Below are positions 25,975 to 34,970 of a stretch of DNA of 64,000 bases, one piece after another. The notes under the pieces were generated by a model that was not told where the DNA came from, did no database searches, and saw only the letters and a list, made by a program, of their open reading frames with translations. Position numbers and translations under genes: made by a program. Numbering within the stretch: position 1 is the first letter of the stretch; the number at the start of each line of letters is the position of its first letter. The DNA is from Scatonaster sp045598705 (GTDB lineage: Bacteria; Bacillota; Clostridia; Saccharofermentanales; Saccharofermentanaceae): assembly GCA_045598705.1 (NCBI GenBank), contig JAZLMM010000043.1, positions 1 to 64,000 of the forward strand, given 5' to 3'.

Positions 25975-27830
25975 TTCCCGCCACGCATGGAGAAGTAGGC
26001 TTTGCCCTTCTCCATTTCTATCTGCTTATATTCAGCAAGTTCACTTATCGTAACGAGTGTGAAACCAGCCTCCTCCAAGGCCGGTACAATTACCTCAACT
26101 GCGTCCGCCGTGGTCTCGTAGAGGTCGTGCATCAGGACAATATCACCATCTTTGGCGTAGTTGAGCACTTCGTTGATGACATGCTGACTATTCTTATATT
26201 TCCAGTCGTTCGTATCGATGGACCAGAGGATCATGGGCATGCCCACATTAGCAGATACCGTGCTGTTGTAAGATCCGCCGCATGGTCGCATAATTGTCGG
26301 ACGGATTCCGGTCAGTTCATAGACCGCATCTGCACACTGGTTGATGGCAGAACTCACCCCTTCACCACTCAGTCTTGTCAGTGTCTGGTGACTCCAAGTA
26401 TGGTCACCCACCTCGCATCCCAAATTAATCTCACGGATGATGCATTCAGAATAATTACGGATGCGGTTTCCTACAACGAAGAATGTGGCATGCGCACCGT
26501 ATGGTTCTAGCGCATCCAAGATACGCATCGTGACAGGCGTATATGGTCCATCATCGAACGTCAGCGCGATGACTTTCTCTGGGATTTTCGGTGTAACCTT
26601 TGAATCAATGCCGTACTCCGCCATCTTCTCGTCGAAGGCCGGGTCTTTCAGAATCTCTGCCAGCACACGTTCACGAGTGATTCCATGAGACAGGCCGATC
26701 AGGTAGGATTCGATCTCTCTTTCTTCCGGCACACGACCATAGAACACCTCATAGACTTTGATTAAAAACTCCTCATCGGATTCGATCAACATCTGACATT
26801 CCGATGAAGTCAACATTTCCGCGACAACCGAACGAAGCTGTCCCGGATCTTCCGTAAGGTGCTGAACATATCCGTTCAGCTCTTCCCCCGTCGGTTTCTC
26901 GCCGGCAAAACTACTGTAGAGGCGGTTCATAAGACCGGTCATCTCAAAGTTGGCATCTCTGGGTTCCGTCAGTTCCACTTCTCCGGGCACCAAGCCGAGT
27001 TCTTCCACATGATGAATGTACGCATAAGTCTCACAAATCATAGCTAGGACATAGTTCTCGGACATTCCGTTATCTAACGCATCTAAGCAGACCTTCATCT
27101 GTTCTTCGGAAATCTCCTGACCAGTCAATACTCGATATAGTTTGGTCAACTGTGTCTCATCAAGGTATACCTCTCTTTGATTCTTCGTCTTTACGGTCTC
27201 AGCTACCACCGGAGCAATACTCTCTCCGTTCATGAATCGGGTACACCACTCATTACATTCTTCTGGCGTTGCCGGATGATCGTTGACGACCTCCGATAAG
27301 AGATCATATACATACATAGTCACTTGCGGATTCTGGTCACGCACTTCCAATTTAGAAAGACCATAGGGGGACATCCGGTAGTGATAACATACATCGAAGA
27401 AAGCATCCGTCTCACTAAGATCGGCGATGACTCGTCGGAATGACAGTCCTTTGGTCAAATAAGAACAATAGATATTCTTCTGTGCATCAGATAGTGGTTG
27501 GTCCGTCATAAGCATGCTGACCGCATCCATGAGTTCAGGGATATTCACATCTTCGTTGGTAGCAAGTATCTTCTGTACTTCCGCATCAACCATACCGGAA
27601 GGGGTAACATGTCCATCTTTCAAATCACGATACCAAATTAAGAAATCTTCTTGGGGAGCTACTTGCCCATAAAGCATCGTATAGACCCGATCGATGTAAT
27701 CCGAAACCAGATTCGGTTTCTTTACCCGGCGAGAAGGAAGCAGGCAGGTTGCAAGCAAAACCGCGCCAATGACTAGAACAGCAAGGATTCTGGCCACAAT
27801 TCTTCTTGGACGAATCGACTTCTCGCGCAC
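25971..27830 (-). CDS. Membrane-anchored polysaccharide deacetylase with DUF4214-like repeats
   Basis: A 619-residue envelope protein. An N-terminal anchor (IVARILAVLVIGAVLLATCLL, about 11-31) precedes about five repeats of 50-60 residues that resemble DUF4214 units (VYTMLYGQVAPQEDFLIWY; LYRVLTGQEISEEQM; VFYGRVPEEREIESYLIGL). The C-terminal NodB domain (about 418-605) has TFDDGPYTP, the metal ligands in GDHTWSH, RPCGGSYN (usual RPPYG, so slightly altered), WSIDTNDW and LMHD. It should remove acetyl groups from a cell-wall or capsule polysaccharide outside the cell. The start is GTG with GGGAGG upstream. DUF4214 repeats are usually linked to surface proteins and glycans. Confidence 0.87.
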   Translation of the reverse strand: MREKSIRPRRIVARILAVLVIGAVLLATCLLPSRRVKKPNLVSDYIDRVYTMLYGQVAPQEDFLIWYRDLKDGHVTPSGMVDAEVQKILATNEDVNIPELMDAVSMLMTDQPLSDAQKNIYCSYLTKGLSFRRVIADLSETDAFFDVCYHYRMSPYGLSKLEVRDQNPQVTMYVYDLLSEVVNDHPATPEECNEWCTRFMNGESIAPVVAETVKTKNQREVYLDETQLTKLYRVLTGQEISEEQMKVCLDALDNGMSENYVLAMICETYAYIHHVEELGLVPGEVELTEPRDANFEMTGLMNRLYSSFAGEKPTGEELNGYVQHLTEDPGQLRSVVAEMLTSSECQMLIESDEEFLIKVYEVFYGRVPEEREIESYLIGLSHGITRERVLAEILKDPAFDEKMAEYGIDSKVTPKIPEKVIALTFDDGPYTPVTMRILDALEPYGAHATFFVVGNRIRNYSECIIREINLGCEVGDHTWSHQTLTRLSGEGVSSAINQCADAVYELTGIRPTIMRPCGGSYNSTVSANVGMPMILWSIDTNDWKYKNSQHVINEVLNYAKDGDIVLMHDLYETTADAVEVIVPALEEAGFTLVTISELAEYKQIEMEKGKAYFSMRGGN

Positions 27831-28012
27831 GTTTCTACCTCCCCTATTTTCAAGACTATGTTCATTGTAACATCGGATTCTTACCGCAATATAACAGTAT
27901 CCGTTCGTTACGATTGCGAAATTTTGTTATAGTATTGAGAAAAATTCTGGTTTGTACTCCTTGGCAAAACGTAATATATTGAAAGTAGATTAGGTATGGG
28001 TAAATGGAAAAG

Positions 28013-28052
28013 AGAAGAGAGGGTGGTTTATGTGTTTCCCACCCTCTCTTCT
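28013..28052. terminator. Terminator downstream of the HIT gene
   Basis: A perfect 14-bp stem (AGAAGAGAGGGTGG with its complement) and a 12-base loop. Read leftward it is followed by CTTTTCC and lies 56 bases past the HIT-gene stop; read rightward it is followed by TTTAAATT. Confidence 0.8.
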
Positions 28053-28107
28053 TTTAAATTCAAAAAACCAGTTAATGTGATGCTTACTTGTTATCCCGAA
28101 AGAACGA

Positions 28108-28449
28108 TTAGATCATCTTCTCAGAAAGCTTCACACCACCCAATACATGGAAGTGTACATGCTTCACGGTCTGTGCGCCAAATTCGCGGCAGTTGTTGAT
28201 GATGCGGAATCCCTCATCGATACCCGTAGCCTTCACAACCTCTGGTACTGCATCGAGTACATCGCCGAGCGCTGCCTTGCCTTCTTCCGAAGAGGACATA
28301 TCGAGAATATCATCGAAATGCTTCTTCGGTACGATCAGTACGTGAACCGGTGTGGCAGGATTGATATCCTTGAAGCACAATACCTTATCATTCTCATATA
28401 CTTTGGTGGACGGAATCTTGCCGTCAACAATATCACAGAATAAGCACAT
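28108..28449 (-). CDS. HIT-family nucleotide phosphoramidase (HinT-like)
   Basis: A 113-residue hydrolase of the histidine-triad family, which cleaves AMP-lysine-type phosphoramidates and related adenylates. The triad is HVHFHVLGG near the C-terminus; CxxC-like zinc residues are present at the N-terminus (CLFCDIVDGKIPS). AAGGAGGAG precedes the ATG. It starts 22 bases after the alaS stop, so it is probably co-transcribed with it; aminoacyl-adenylates are known HinT substrates, which makes the pairing with a tRNA synthetase reasonable. Confidence 0.92.
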   Translation of the reverse strand: MCLFCDIVDGKIPSTKVYENDKVLCFKDINPATPVHVLIVPKKHFDDILDMSSSEEGKAALGDVLDAVPEVVKATGIDEGFRIINNCREFGAQTVKHVHFHVLGGVKLSEKMI

Positions 28450-28471
28450 ATCTTTCTCCTCCTTCTACGAA

Positions 28472-31162
28472 TCAGAGCATCTTCTCCAATTCAGTCTTCA
28501 CTGCCGTCAAAGCATCTTCGATGCCAGCTGGGTTCTTACCACCAGCCTGAGCCATGTTCGGACGTCCGCCTCCGCCTCCGCCTACAATCGGAGCAATCGA
28601 CTTGATGAGGTTACCGGCATGTGCGCCGGCCTTCACTGCGCTATCGGAAGCCATGATGACGATATTTACTTTACCATCAATCGCTGAAAGTAGTGCAACT
28701 ACGCCATCCTGAATCTTATCTTTCATGGAGTCGCCCAGATCACGAAGTGCGCCCATCTCCACGTTATCCACGCGAGCAGCCAAGAGTTTGAAGCCCTTCA
28801 CATCCTGTGTCTGGCTGGTCAGATCGCCCAATGCGTCCTTGGCTGCCTGTGACTTCAAAGATTCAATCTCAGAATTCGCTGCTTTCAAACTGCTCTGCAG
28901 ATGAGCAATCTTCGCTACAATCTCGGAATTGCTGGACTTCAACATCTTCGCAATCTCTGCAACCATATCTTCCATTTCTTTGTAGTAGTTCATGACGCCT
29001 TCACCGGTCAGCGCTTCGATTCGGCGGATACCTGCTGCAACACCGGACTCAGAAAGGATCTTGATGCGAGAGATCTGAGAAGTATTGCTAACGTGCGTAC
29101 CACCGCAAAGCTCAACAGAGAAAGCTTTCTTGAAGTCTTCCTTATTGTCGCCACTGGTACCCTTACCCATGCTGACTACGCGAACAACATCCTTATATTT
29201 CTCGCCGAACAGCGCCATTGCACCAGTCTCAGCCACTTCCGTCAGGTTCATCTCATCGGTGCGAACAACAAGTCCCGCTTCGATCTGTGCATTGACGATG
29301 CGCTCCACCTCAGCAATCTGCTCAGCAGTCATGGCCTGATCGTGAGAGAAGTCGAAACGCAGACGCTCCGGTGTAACCAAGGAACCCTTCTGCTCAACGT
29401 GATCACCCAGAACGGTCTTCAGAGCCTTCTGGAGAAGGTGTGTCGCAGAGTGGTTCTTACAGGTGTTCTGTCTGTTTGCAGTATCAACAGCAAGATTTGC
29501 TTCCTCGTTTACACGAATCGTTCCTCTTGAGCAATAACCGGTATGGCCGATTCTTGTCTCAGAAAGATGAACTGCCTCGGTCACGATAAATTCACCTTCC
29601 GCGGTCACGATGATACCCTTATCGCCGACCTGACCACCCATGGTGCCATACATGCAGGATACGTTGGTAATGATCGTACCTTTCTCGCCTTCACGAAGTG
29701 CTTCGGTGAGCTTCTTCTCATCTGCAATCGCCAGTATGTGACCACGGCAGGACAACTCATCGTATCCTACAAACTTCGTGGCAATACTGTCATCCAACTC
29801 GGCGAAAACACCTTCCGAAGAACTAAGCTTCGCAGAGAAGTTCTGGTTGTCACGCGCTTTCTGCTTCTGCTCTTCCATAGCAACCTTGAAGCCTTCTTCG
29901 TCAACAGTCAATCCTTCTTCTTCCGCGAGTTCAACGGTGAGCTCGATAGGGAAACCGAATGTATCGTAGAGATAGAATGCATCCTTACCTTCGATGCTCT
30001 TCTTACCGGAAGTAGCAACACCGTCCAAGATTTTCTTAAATTCCTTCATACCGTTCTCAAGTGTGCTCTCGAAACGGTCGATCTCCTTCGTCAGTTCATT
30101 CAGGATGAATGCTCTGTTCTTGATAAGAAGCGGGTAGCTATTGCAGTAGATCTCATCAATGTAGATGGTAGCAATCTTCAGGATATCGTCCTTCTTCATG
30201 TTCAGCGCACGAGCGTGACGGACTGCACGACGGATTAGACGACGAAGTACGTAGCCTGCACCCGCATTGGCCGGAACCAACTTCGCCGCATCACCAATTA
30301 ACATCACAGAGGTACGAGTGTGGTCAGCAAGGATACGCATAGAACGGGTCATCTTCTCGTCCTCGTTATACTTCTGTCCGGAGACCTTCTCGATATATGC
30401 AATGATCGGTGCAAATAAGTCGATCTGATAGACATCCTTGGAACCGTTCAGGAAAGCGAGGATACGTTCAAGACCCCAACCGGTATCTACGTTCTTCTGC
30501 TTCAGCGGTGTCAGTGAACCATCCTTGTGCTTCTCATACTGCATGAATACGTCATTACCAAGTTCCGTATACTTGCCGCAACTACAACCAGGACCACAAT
30601 CCGGACCACAATCCGGCTTATCTGCAATATAGAACATCTCACTGTCCGGACCACAAGGACCATACTCCAGGCCCCACCAGTTGTCCTCGGCAGGAAGATA
30701 GTAAATATTCTCTTTCTTAAAACCGGAAGCGATACGGTATTCAGCACCTTCTTCATCACGGGGTGCATTCTCATCGCCGGCAAAAACAGTTGCTGCGAGG
30801 TGATCCGCATCGAATCCGAAGACCTGTGTCAGAAGATCGAAGCTCCACTGGCAACGCTCTTTCTTGAAGTAATCGCCAAGGCTCCACGACCCCATCATCT
30901 CGAAGAAAGTAACGTGGCTCTTATCGCCAACAGAATCAATATCATTTGTACGAACACACCCCTGTACGTTGCAAAGGCGTGTGCCCAGAGGATGTTTCTG
31001 GCCAAGAAGATAAGGCATGAGCGGCTGCATGCCGGCCACGTTAAAGAGCACGCCGGTCGATCCGTCAGACACCAGTGATACGGCGCCAACATCCACATGA
31101 CCACGATCGATATAGAATTGCTTCCATGTATTTCTCAATTCATCTGAGGTAAACTGTCTCAT
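28472..31162 (-). CDS. alaS: Alanine--tRNA ligase
   Basis: Charges tRNA(Ala) and edits mischarged serine or glycine. The 896-residue protein has the class II core (FNVAGMQPLMPYLLG motif 1, RTNDIDSVGDKSHVTFFEMMGSWSLGDYFKKE), the editing domain with HSATHLLQKAL and CGGTHVSNT, and the C-terminal coiled-coil/glycine-rich C-Ala domain (GGGGGGRPNMAQAGG). A cysteine-rich insert, CGPDCGPGCSCG at residues 185-196, follows the WGLEYGPCGPDSEMFY loop and may bind zinc. GGAG lies before the ATG. No T-box sequence is visible upstream. Confidence 0.97.
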   Translation of the reverse strand: MRQFTSDELRNTWKQFYIDRGHVDVGAVSLVSDGSTGVLFNVAGMQPLMPYLLGQKHPLGTRLCNVQGCVRTNDIDSVGDKSHVTFFEMMGSWSLGDYFKKERCQWSFDLLTQVFGFDADHLAATVFAGDENAPRDEEGAEYRIASGFKKENIYYLPAEDNWWGLEYGPCGPDSEMFYIADKPDCGPDCGPGCSCGKYTELGNDVFMQYEKHKDGSLTPLKQKNVDTGWGLERILAFLNGSKDVYQIDLFAPIIAYIEKVSGQKYNEDEKMTRSMRILADHTRTSVMLIGDAAKLVPANAGAGYVLRRLIRRAVRHARALNMKKDDILKIATIYIDEIYCNSYPLLIKNRAFILNELTKEIDRFESTLENGMKEFKKILDGVATSGKKSIEGKDAFYLYDTFGFPIELTVELAEEEGLTVDEEGFKVAMEEQKQKARDNQNFSAKLSSSEGVFAELDDSIATKFVGYDELSCRGHILAIADEKKLTEALREGEKGTIITNVSCMYGTMGGQVGDKGIIVTAEGEFIVTEAVHLSETRIGHTGYCSRGTIRVNEEANLAVDTANRQNTCKNHSATHLLQKALKTVLGDHVEQKGSLVTPERLRFDFSHDQAMTAEQIAEVERIVNAQIEAGLVVRTDEMNLTEVAETGAMALFGEKYKDVVRVVSMGKGTSGDNKEDFKKAFSVELCGGTHVSNTSQISRIKILSESGVAAGIRRIEALTGEGVMNYYKEMEDMVAEIAKMLKSSNSEIVAKIAHLQSSLKAANSEIESLKSQAAKDALGDLTSQTQDVKGFKLLAARVDNVEMGALRDLGDSMKDKIQDGVVALLSAIDGKVNIVIMASDSAVKAGAHAGNLIKSIAPIVGGGGGGRPNMAQAGGKNPAGIEDALTAVKTELEKML

Positions 31163-31212
31163 TCTTCAAGTCTCCTTCTTCCCACACGACCTGCGTTCTG
31201 ATTTCACAGAAA

Positions 31213-31244
31213 ACAAGGCACGCCTTCAATTTCGCGCGCCTTGT
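31213..31244 (-). terminator. Hairpin between the WYL regulator and alaS
   Basis: An 11-bp stem with one G-U pair (ACAAGGCGCGC / GCGTGCCTTGT) followed leftward by TTTC. It may simply end the WYL transcript. But only 50 bases separate it from the alaS start and no promoter is visible in them, so it could also be an attenuator in the alaS leader. Confidence 0.65.
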
Positions 31245-31321
31245 AATTTTACATGATTTCCTAGAGAAAATCTATATATATATTGACGAATGTACGGTCG
31301 AATCTCGAACTTTCTTCTTCC

Positions 31322-32320
31322 TTACGCTTCCAACGCTTTGCGTAGATGTTCGTGATACTGTTTACGAACCTTCTGTGGTCCTTCGATCGTAAAATCACCC
31401 GCATATTGACTCACCCAGCTAAAGAAAGTAGGACTAACATGAATATTCACATTCGCGATAAGAAAATCCGGATCTTTCGAGTCGCGCATGACATTTACGG
31501 ACTGATCGAACTTATCGAAGAACTGATTCAGTAGTTTCTTGTGGAAGCGAAGTTTGACTACCTCCTCTTTGTCGGAACCATACATGCTGAATGTACTGTC
31601 GATATACTTTGCAACGTTGAAGCCCTCCGGTGGCTTGAGTAGCTCTTTCTCCCTAGCAACCTCCACATGCTTCATACGATCTACACGGAAGTGGTAGAGC
31701 TTCATCTCATCGCCCGGCGCACTCTGCTCCGGTCTTGTCCCCACACAGTAGTAGAACCCGTTATCCCACACGAGTGTATAGGGGTGAAGGATATACTTCA
31801 TGCCACCACGCTTCGGCACAGAGCCTTCGCCGAGCACATACTCGTAATACTGGAATGTCACCGGATGCTTCTCGTTAATGGCGGTACGAATTGCAGAAGT
31901 TGAATAAAGCACATCGTTGTTCTTGGATGAATGGCGGCCAAGGTAATGAATCTGGGCGTTTAGTTCCTGGGCCTTATGGAAGGAAGTGAGTGATTTTAGC
32001 TTGTGGATCAAATTGGATTTCTTCTTCTCGGTCATGAAACTTGCAGATTCCACGGCATCGATGAGAATCATGATTTCTTCCACTTCGAAATCACGATGTT
32101 CTACATAATAACGAGGTGGTTTGCCCGTATTCTCCACACCAATATGCTCACGAAGAATATCGATGTCTCGGGCCAATGCCTTTCGTTCAACCGGGAGGCC
32201 CATTTTCTCGAGTCTGCCTTCGATTTCCACTCGCGTCAGACCATGTTTCTCATCTGTTTCTTTCAGCAAAATATCTGCCAATTGTAGTAATCTCAGTTTA
32301 CCATTCTCCGTATTCGCCAT
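31322..32320 (-). CDS. WYL-domain transcriptional regulator
   Basis: A 332-residue regulator. The N-terminal winged helix (about 1-75: LRLLQLADILLKETDEKHGLTRVEIEGRL, ALARDIDILREH) is followed by a WYL sensor domain (about 140-225: VTFQYYEYVLGEG, LHPYTLVWDNGFYYCVGTRP) and a WCX-type C-terminus. WYL proteins respond to nucleotides, nucleic-acid ends or other ligands and can activate or repress. It is divergent from the DUF1015-flavoprotein-DUF2298 operon, whose promoter carries two palindromes that may be its targets. AAGGAG lies before the ATG. Confidence 0.9.
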   Translation of the reverse strand: MANTENGKLRLLQLADILLKETDEKHGLTRVEIEGRLEKMGLPVERKALARDIDILREHIGVENTGKPPRYYVEHRDFEVEEIMILIDAVESASFMTEKKKSNLIHKLKSLTSFHKAQELNAQIHYLGRHSSKNNDVLYSTSAIRTAINEKHPVTFQYYEYVLGEGSVPKRGGMKYILHPYTLVWDNGFYYCVGTRPEQSAPGDEMKLYHFRVDRMKHVEVAREKELLKPPEGFNVAKYIDSTFSMYGSDKEEVVKLRFHKKLLNQFFDKFDQSVNVMRDSKDPDFLIANVNIHVSPTFFSWVSQYAGDFTIEGPQKVRKQYHEHLRKALEA

Positions 32321-32479
32321 TTCGAAACTCCTTCCCGCTTACCGTCATTTGCAGTCTTTTTCTCATATACCAATAATGGTACTTCTTGTCTTTTTTCATT
32401 ATGCCACAGCAAATATAAAAACACCAGTATCTCGTGCTTCATTTCTCGATGTTGGATCGCGCACCGCATATGGACGCAG

Positions 32480-32496
32480 AATTCGTTACACGAATT
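32480..32496. promoter_or_regulatory. Inverted repeat, candidate operator
   Basis: AATTCGTTACACGAATT is a perfect 7-3-7 inverted repeat ending 12 bases before the -35 box of the DUF1015 promoter, in the region shared with the divergent WYL regulator gene. Confidence 0.5.
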
Positions 32497-32508
32497 GGTA
32501 TTTACTTT

Positions 32509-32537
32509 TTGTCATGCGCGTGTACGCGTGATATAAT
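32509..32537 (+). promoter_or_regulatory. Promoter of the DUF1015-flavoprotein-DUF2298 operon
   Basis: TTGTCA, 17 bases, TATAAT: near consensus. The spacer itself contains the palindrome CGCGTGTACGCG (32517-32528), well placed for a repressor. Confidence 0.8.
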
Positions 32538-32579
32538 AGTTGGGCATTTTTCTAAATTATCTTACATGGGAGGATCACC

Positions 32580-33881
32580 ATGAATTCTATTTATGCTGAT
32601 ATTGCCGTAGCGGCACCGAAGATTCTGCTTCCGAAGCAGGGCACTGATTTGAGCAAGTGGGCAGTGATTGCCTGCGACCAGTTCACTTCTGAACCGAAGT
32701 ACTGGCAAGATGTTGAGAACACCGTTGGTGAAGCACCGTCTACGCTTCGTATGTTCTTGCCGGAAGTTTATCTGGAGAAAGAATCCAAAGAGCAGATTGA
32801 CGCACGTCTTTCTGCCATCTCTTCTTCCATCAACCAATACATTAACGAAGGTATCCTGACAGAGTTGGATCCAGGCTTTATTCTGCTGGACCGCAAGACG
32901 AAGATCAATGATTCTCGCAAAGGTCTGATGCTGGCACTGGATCTGGAACAGTACGATTTCACACCAGGTAACAAGAGTCGCATCCGTGCGACAGAAGGAA
33001 CGGTACTCTCCCGTATTCCACCTCGTGTCCGCATCCGTGAGCGCGCGCCAATTGAGATGCCACACATCATGGTACTGATTGACGACCCGAAGCGTACAGT
33101 TATCGAGCCGGCATTCTCTGCTCTATCGAAAGACAATGCAAACCTCGTTTACGATACCGACCTCATGATGGAAGGCGGCCACATCAAGGGCTATTACACA
33201 CCGGTTACTTCTAGCGTTGCATCCTCCATCATTGACGCACTGCGCAATATCCTTGCAGCTTCCGAGGACGGATTCCTCTTCGCAGTCGGCGACGGCAATC
33301 ATTCTCTCGCTACTGCCAAGAAGCATTGGGAGAACATCCGTGAGAATCTTTCTGATGCAGAGAAAGATTCTCATCCGGCCCGCTATTGCTTGGTTGAGAT
33401 CGTCAACATCCATGATGATGGACTTCAGTTCGAGCCGATTCACCGCGTAACCTTCGGTCTCACCAGAGAAACTCTTCTTGAGAAGGCTTCTGCATATTTC
33501 GCAGACTGTGACCTCAAGACCGCCGATGCAGGTGCTTTTGCCAAGGAAGGCAAGCAAGATGGTTCACAGACCATCCTCGTGACAAATGGCACGGAAGATT
33601 TCACTTTGGTAATCGGCCGTCCAGCCCACACCTTGGCCGTTGGTTCCCTTCAGGGCTTCCTCGATTCCATCGAATCCGAGAGCATTCATACCGACTATAT
33701 CCACGGCGAAGATTCCGTCCGTTCCCTTGCGGCCACTGATAAACTCGGGTTTCTCCTGCCGGATGTTTCGAAGAATTCCTTCTTTGAGACCATCAGCAAG
33801 GAAGGCGTGTTCCCGAGAAAGACTTTCTCTATGGGCGAAGCCGTTGAGAAGCGCTATTATTTAGAAGCCAAGAAGATCTAA
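32580..33881 (+). CDS. DUF1015 family protein
   Basis: A 433-residue cytoplasmic protein of DUF1015 (PF06245 type). Landmarks are the N-terminal WAVIACDQFTSEPKYW and the central FLFAVGDGNHSLATAKKHWE, which corresponds to the DGHHRY-type motif of the family and suggests an active site. No biochemical function is established to my knowledge. GGGAGGATC precedes the ATG. It is the first gene of a three-gene operon with a flavoprotein and a DUF2298 membrane protein; no terminator lies between them. Confidence 0.85.
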   Translation: MNSIYADIAVAAPKILLPKQGTDLSKWAVIACDQFTSEPKYWQDVENTVGEAPSTLRMFLPEVYLEKESKEQIDARLSAISSSINQYINEGILTELDPGFILLDRKTKINDSRKGLMLALDLEQYDFTPGNKSRIRATEGTVLSRIPPRVRIRERAPIEMPHIMVLIDDPKRTVIEPAFSALSKDNANLVYDTDLMMEGGHIKGYYTPVTSSVASSIIDALRNILAASEDGFLFAVGDGNHSLATAKKHWENIRENLSDAEKDSHPARYCLVEIVNIHDDGLQFEPIHRVTFGLTRETLLEKASAYFADCDLKTADAGAFAKEGKQDGSQTILVTNGTEDFTLVIGRPAHTLAVGSLQGFLDSIESESIHTDYIHGEDSVRSLAATDKLGFLLPDVSKNSFFETISKEGVFPRKTFSMGEAVEKRYYLEAKKI

Positions 33882-33905
33882 TGTTGAAGGAGACATTCAG
33901 AGGAG

Positions 33906-34970
33906 ATGAGTAAACAACCCTCTATCTGCGTAATCGGTGCCGGTCTTTCCGGACTGGTCTGTGCATATAAGCTGGCACAGTCCGGCTTCCGTGTACAGGT
34001 CGTGGAACAGCAATCCACGCCTGGTGGCATGCTGGCCTGCTCACGTCTGGGTTCTGAATACATCGAATTACTTCCACATCACGTTCGCAAGTCCGACCGT
34101 GCCCTGTTGTCCCTCTTCAAAGACCTCGGCCTTTCTGACGAACTGCAGTGGTATGATTCCTTGTGGTATGGTCGTGCCGGCCGAAAGAAACTCGGTTATC
34201 CGAACAACGGATTCCATGCGCTTCTCTCTGCACTGGTCCAGGAAATTACTGACCACGAGGGCATCATCCAATACGGTTACACTGTCACAGAAATCGCCGA
34301 GAGTGAAGATCCGACACGTCCGAAATATCGCGTGCGTTGTATTCTTTCCGACTCATCTTCCATTATTCTGGAATGCGATACGATTCTGTATACCGGATCC
34401 TGCAGAAATCTCGTACATATCACGCATGCGCTGGATATGCCGACGGATTTCCGTGACTCGCTGATGGATGTCACCTATCAAGCCAACATGTGTCTTATGC
34501 TCCTGCTTAAGGCGCCTTTTACGGAATGTTATTCGCGCCAAACACCTGAAGATGAACCTTTTCAGCGCATCATCCAGCATACATCCATGGTCGGTGAACG
34601 TCGGTATGGTGGACATGTTCTCTACCTTTCCGGAAGTTTTCTTACTTCCTCTCCACTCTGGACTGCTACCGATGCTGAAGTATTCAAGACATTCTTCAAA
34701 CGCCTACAGTATATGAATCCGAGTGTAACAAGGAGTGCTGTCCGCACGTGGCGTCTGACGCGCACGCGTTATTCCAAGCCAATCAATCGTCCCCTCGACG
34801 AGTTTATCCAGCCTATTGAGGGACTCTATGTGTGCAGTCTCGCAATGTCTCCTGCACCAACTGAAGATGCAAAGTACCGGATGGACGCCTGTGTTGCACA
34901 AGCGATTGCCACCGTTGCCAAAATAAAGGAGGATTTTTCTCGTGAAAAAGAACTCGACGTCAAACCGTAG
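33906..34970 (+). CDS. FAD-dependent oxidoreductase (protoporphyrinogen oxidase / mutase-like)
   Basis: A 354-residue flavoprotein. The N-terminus has the dinucleotide-binding motif ICVIGAGLSGLVCAYKLAQ and the following acidic strand end (VVEQQSTPGG), as in amine-oxidase, phytoene-desaturase and UDP-galactopyranose-mutase families. The middle (PHHVRKSDRALLSLFKDLGLSDELQWYDSLWYGRAGRKKLGYPNN) resembles sugar-nucleotide mutase or protoporphyrinogen-oxidase-like proteins of glycan clusters. There is no signal peptide. The reading frame overlaps the DUF2298 gene by 29 bases. A role in making a lipid- or nucleotide-linked sugar for the membrane partner is an inference from position. Confidence 0.75.
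   Translation: MSKQPSICVIGAGLSGLVCAYKLAQSGFRVQVVEQQSTPGGMLACSRLGSEYIELLPHHVRKSDRALLSLFKDLGLSDELQWYDSLWYGRAGRKKLGYPNNGFHALLSALVQEITDHEGIIQYGYTVTEIAESEDPTRPKYRVRCILSDSSSIILECDTILYTGSCRNLVHITHALDMPTDFRDSLMDVTYQANMCLMLLLKAPFTECYSRQTPEDEPFQRIIQHTSMVGERRYGGHVLYLSGSFLTSSPLWTATDAEVFKTFFKRLQYMNPSVTRSAVRTWRLTRTRYSKPINRPLDEFIQPIEGLYVCSLAMSPAPTEDAKYRMDACVAQAIATVAKIKEDFSREKELDVKP

Noticed and set aside
31163..31322. T-box riboswitch upstream of alaS
   Set aside because: The conserved T-box sequence (AGGGTGGAACCGCG type) is absent; only a plain hairpin is present.
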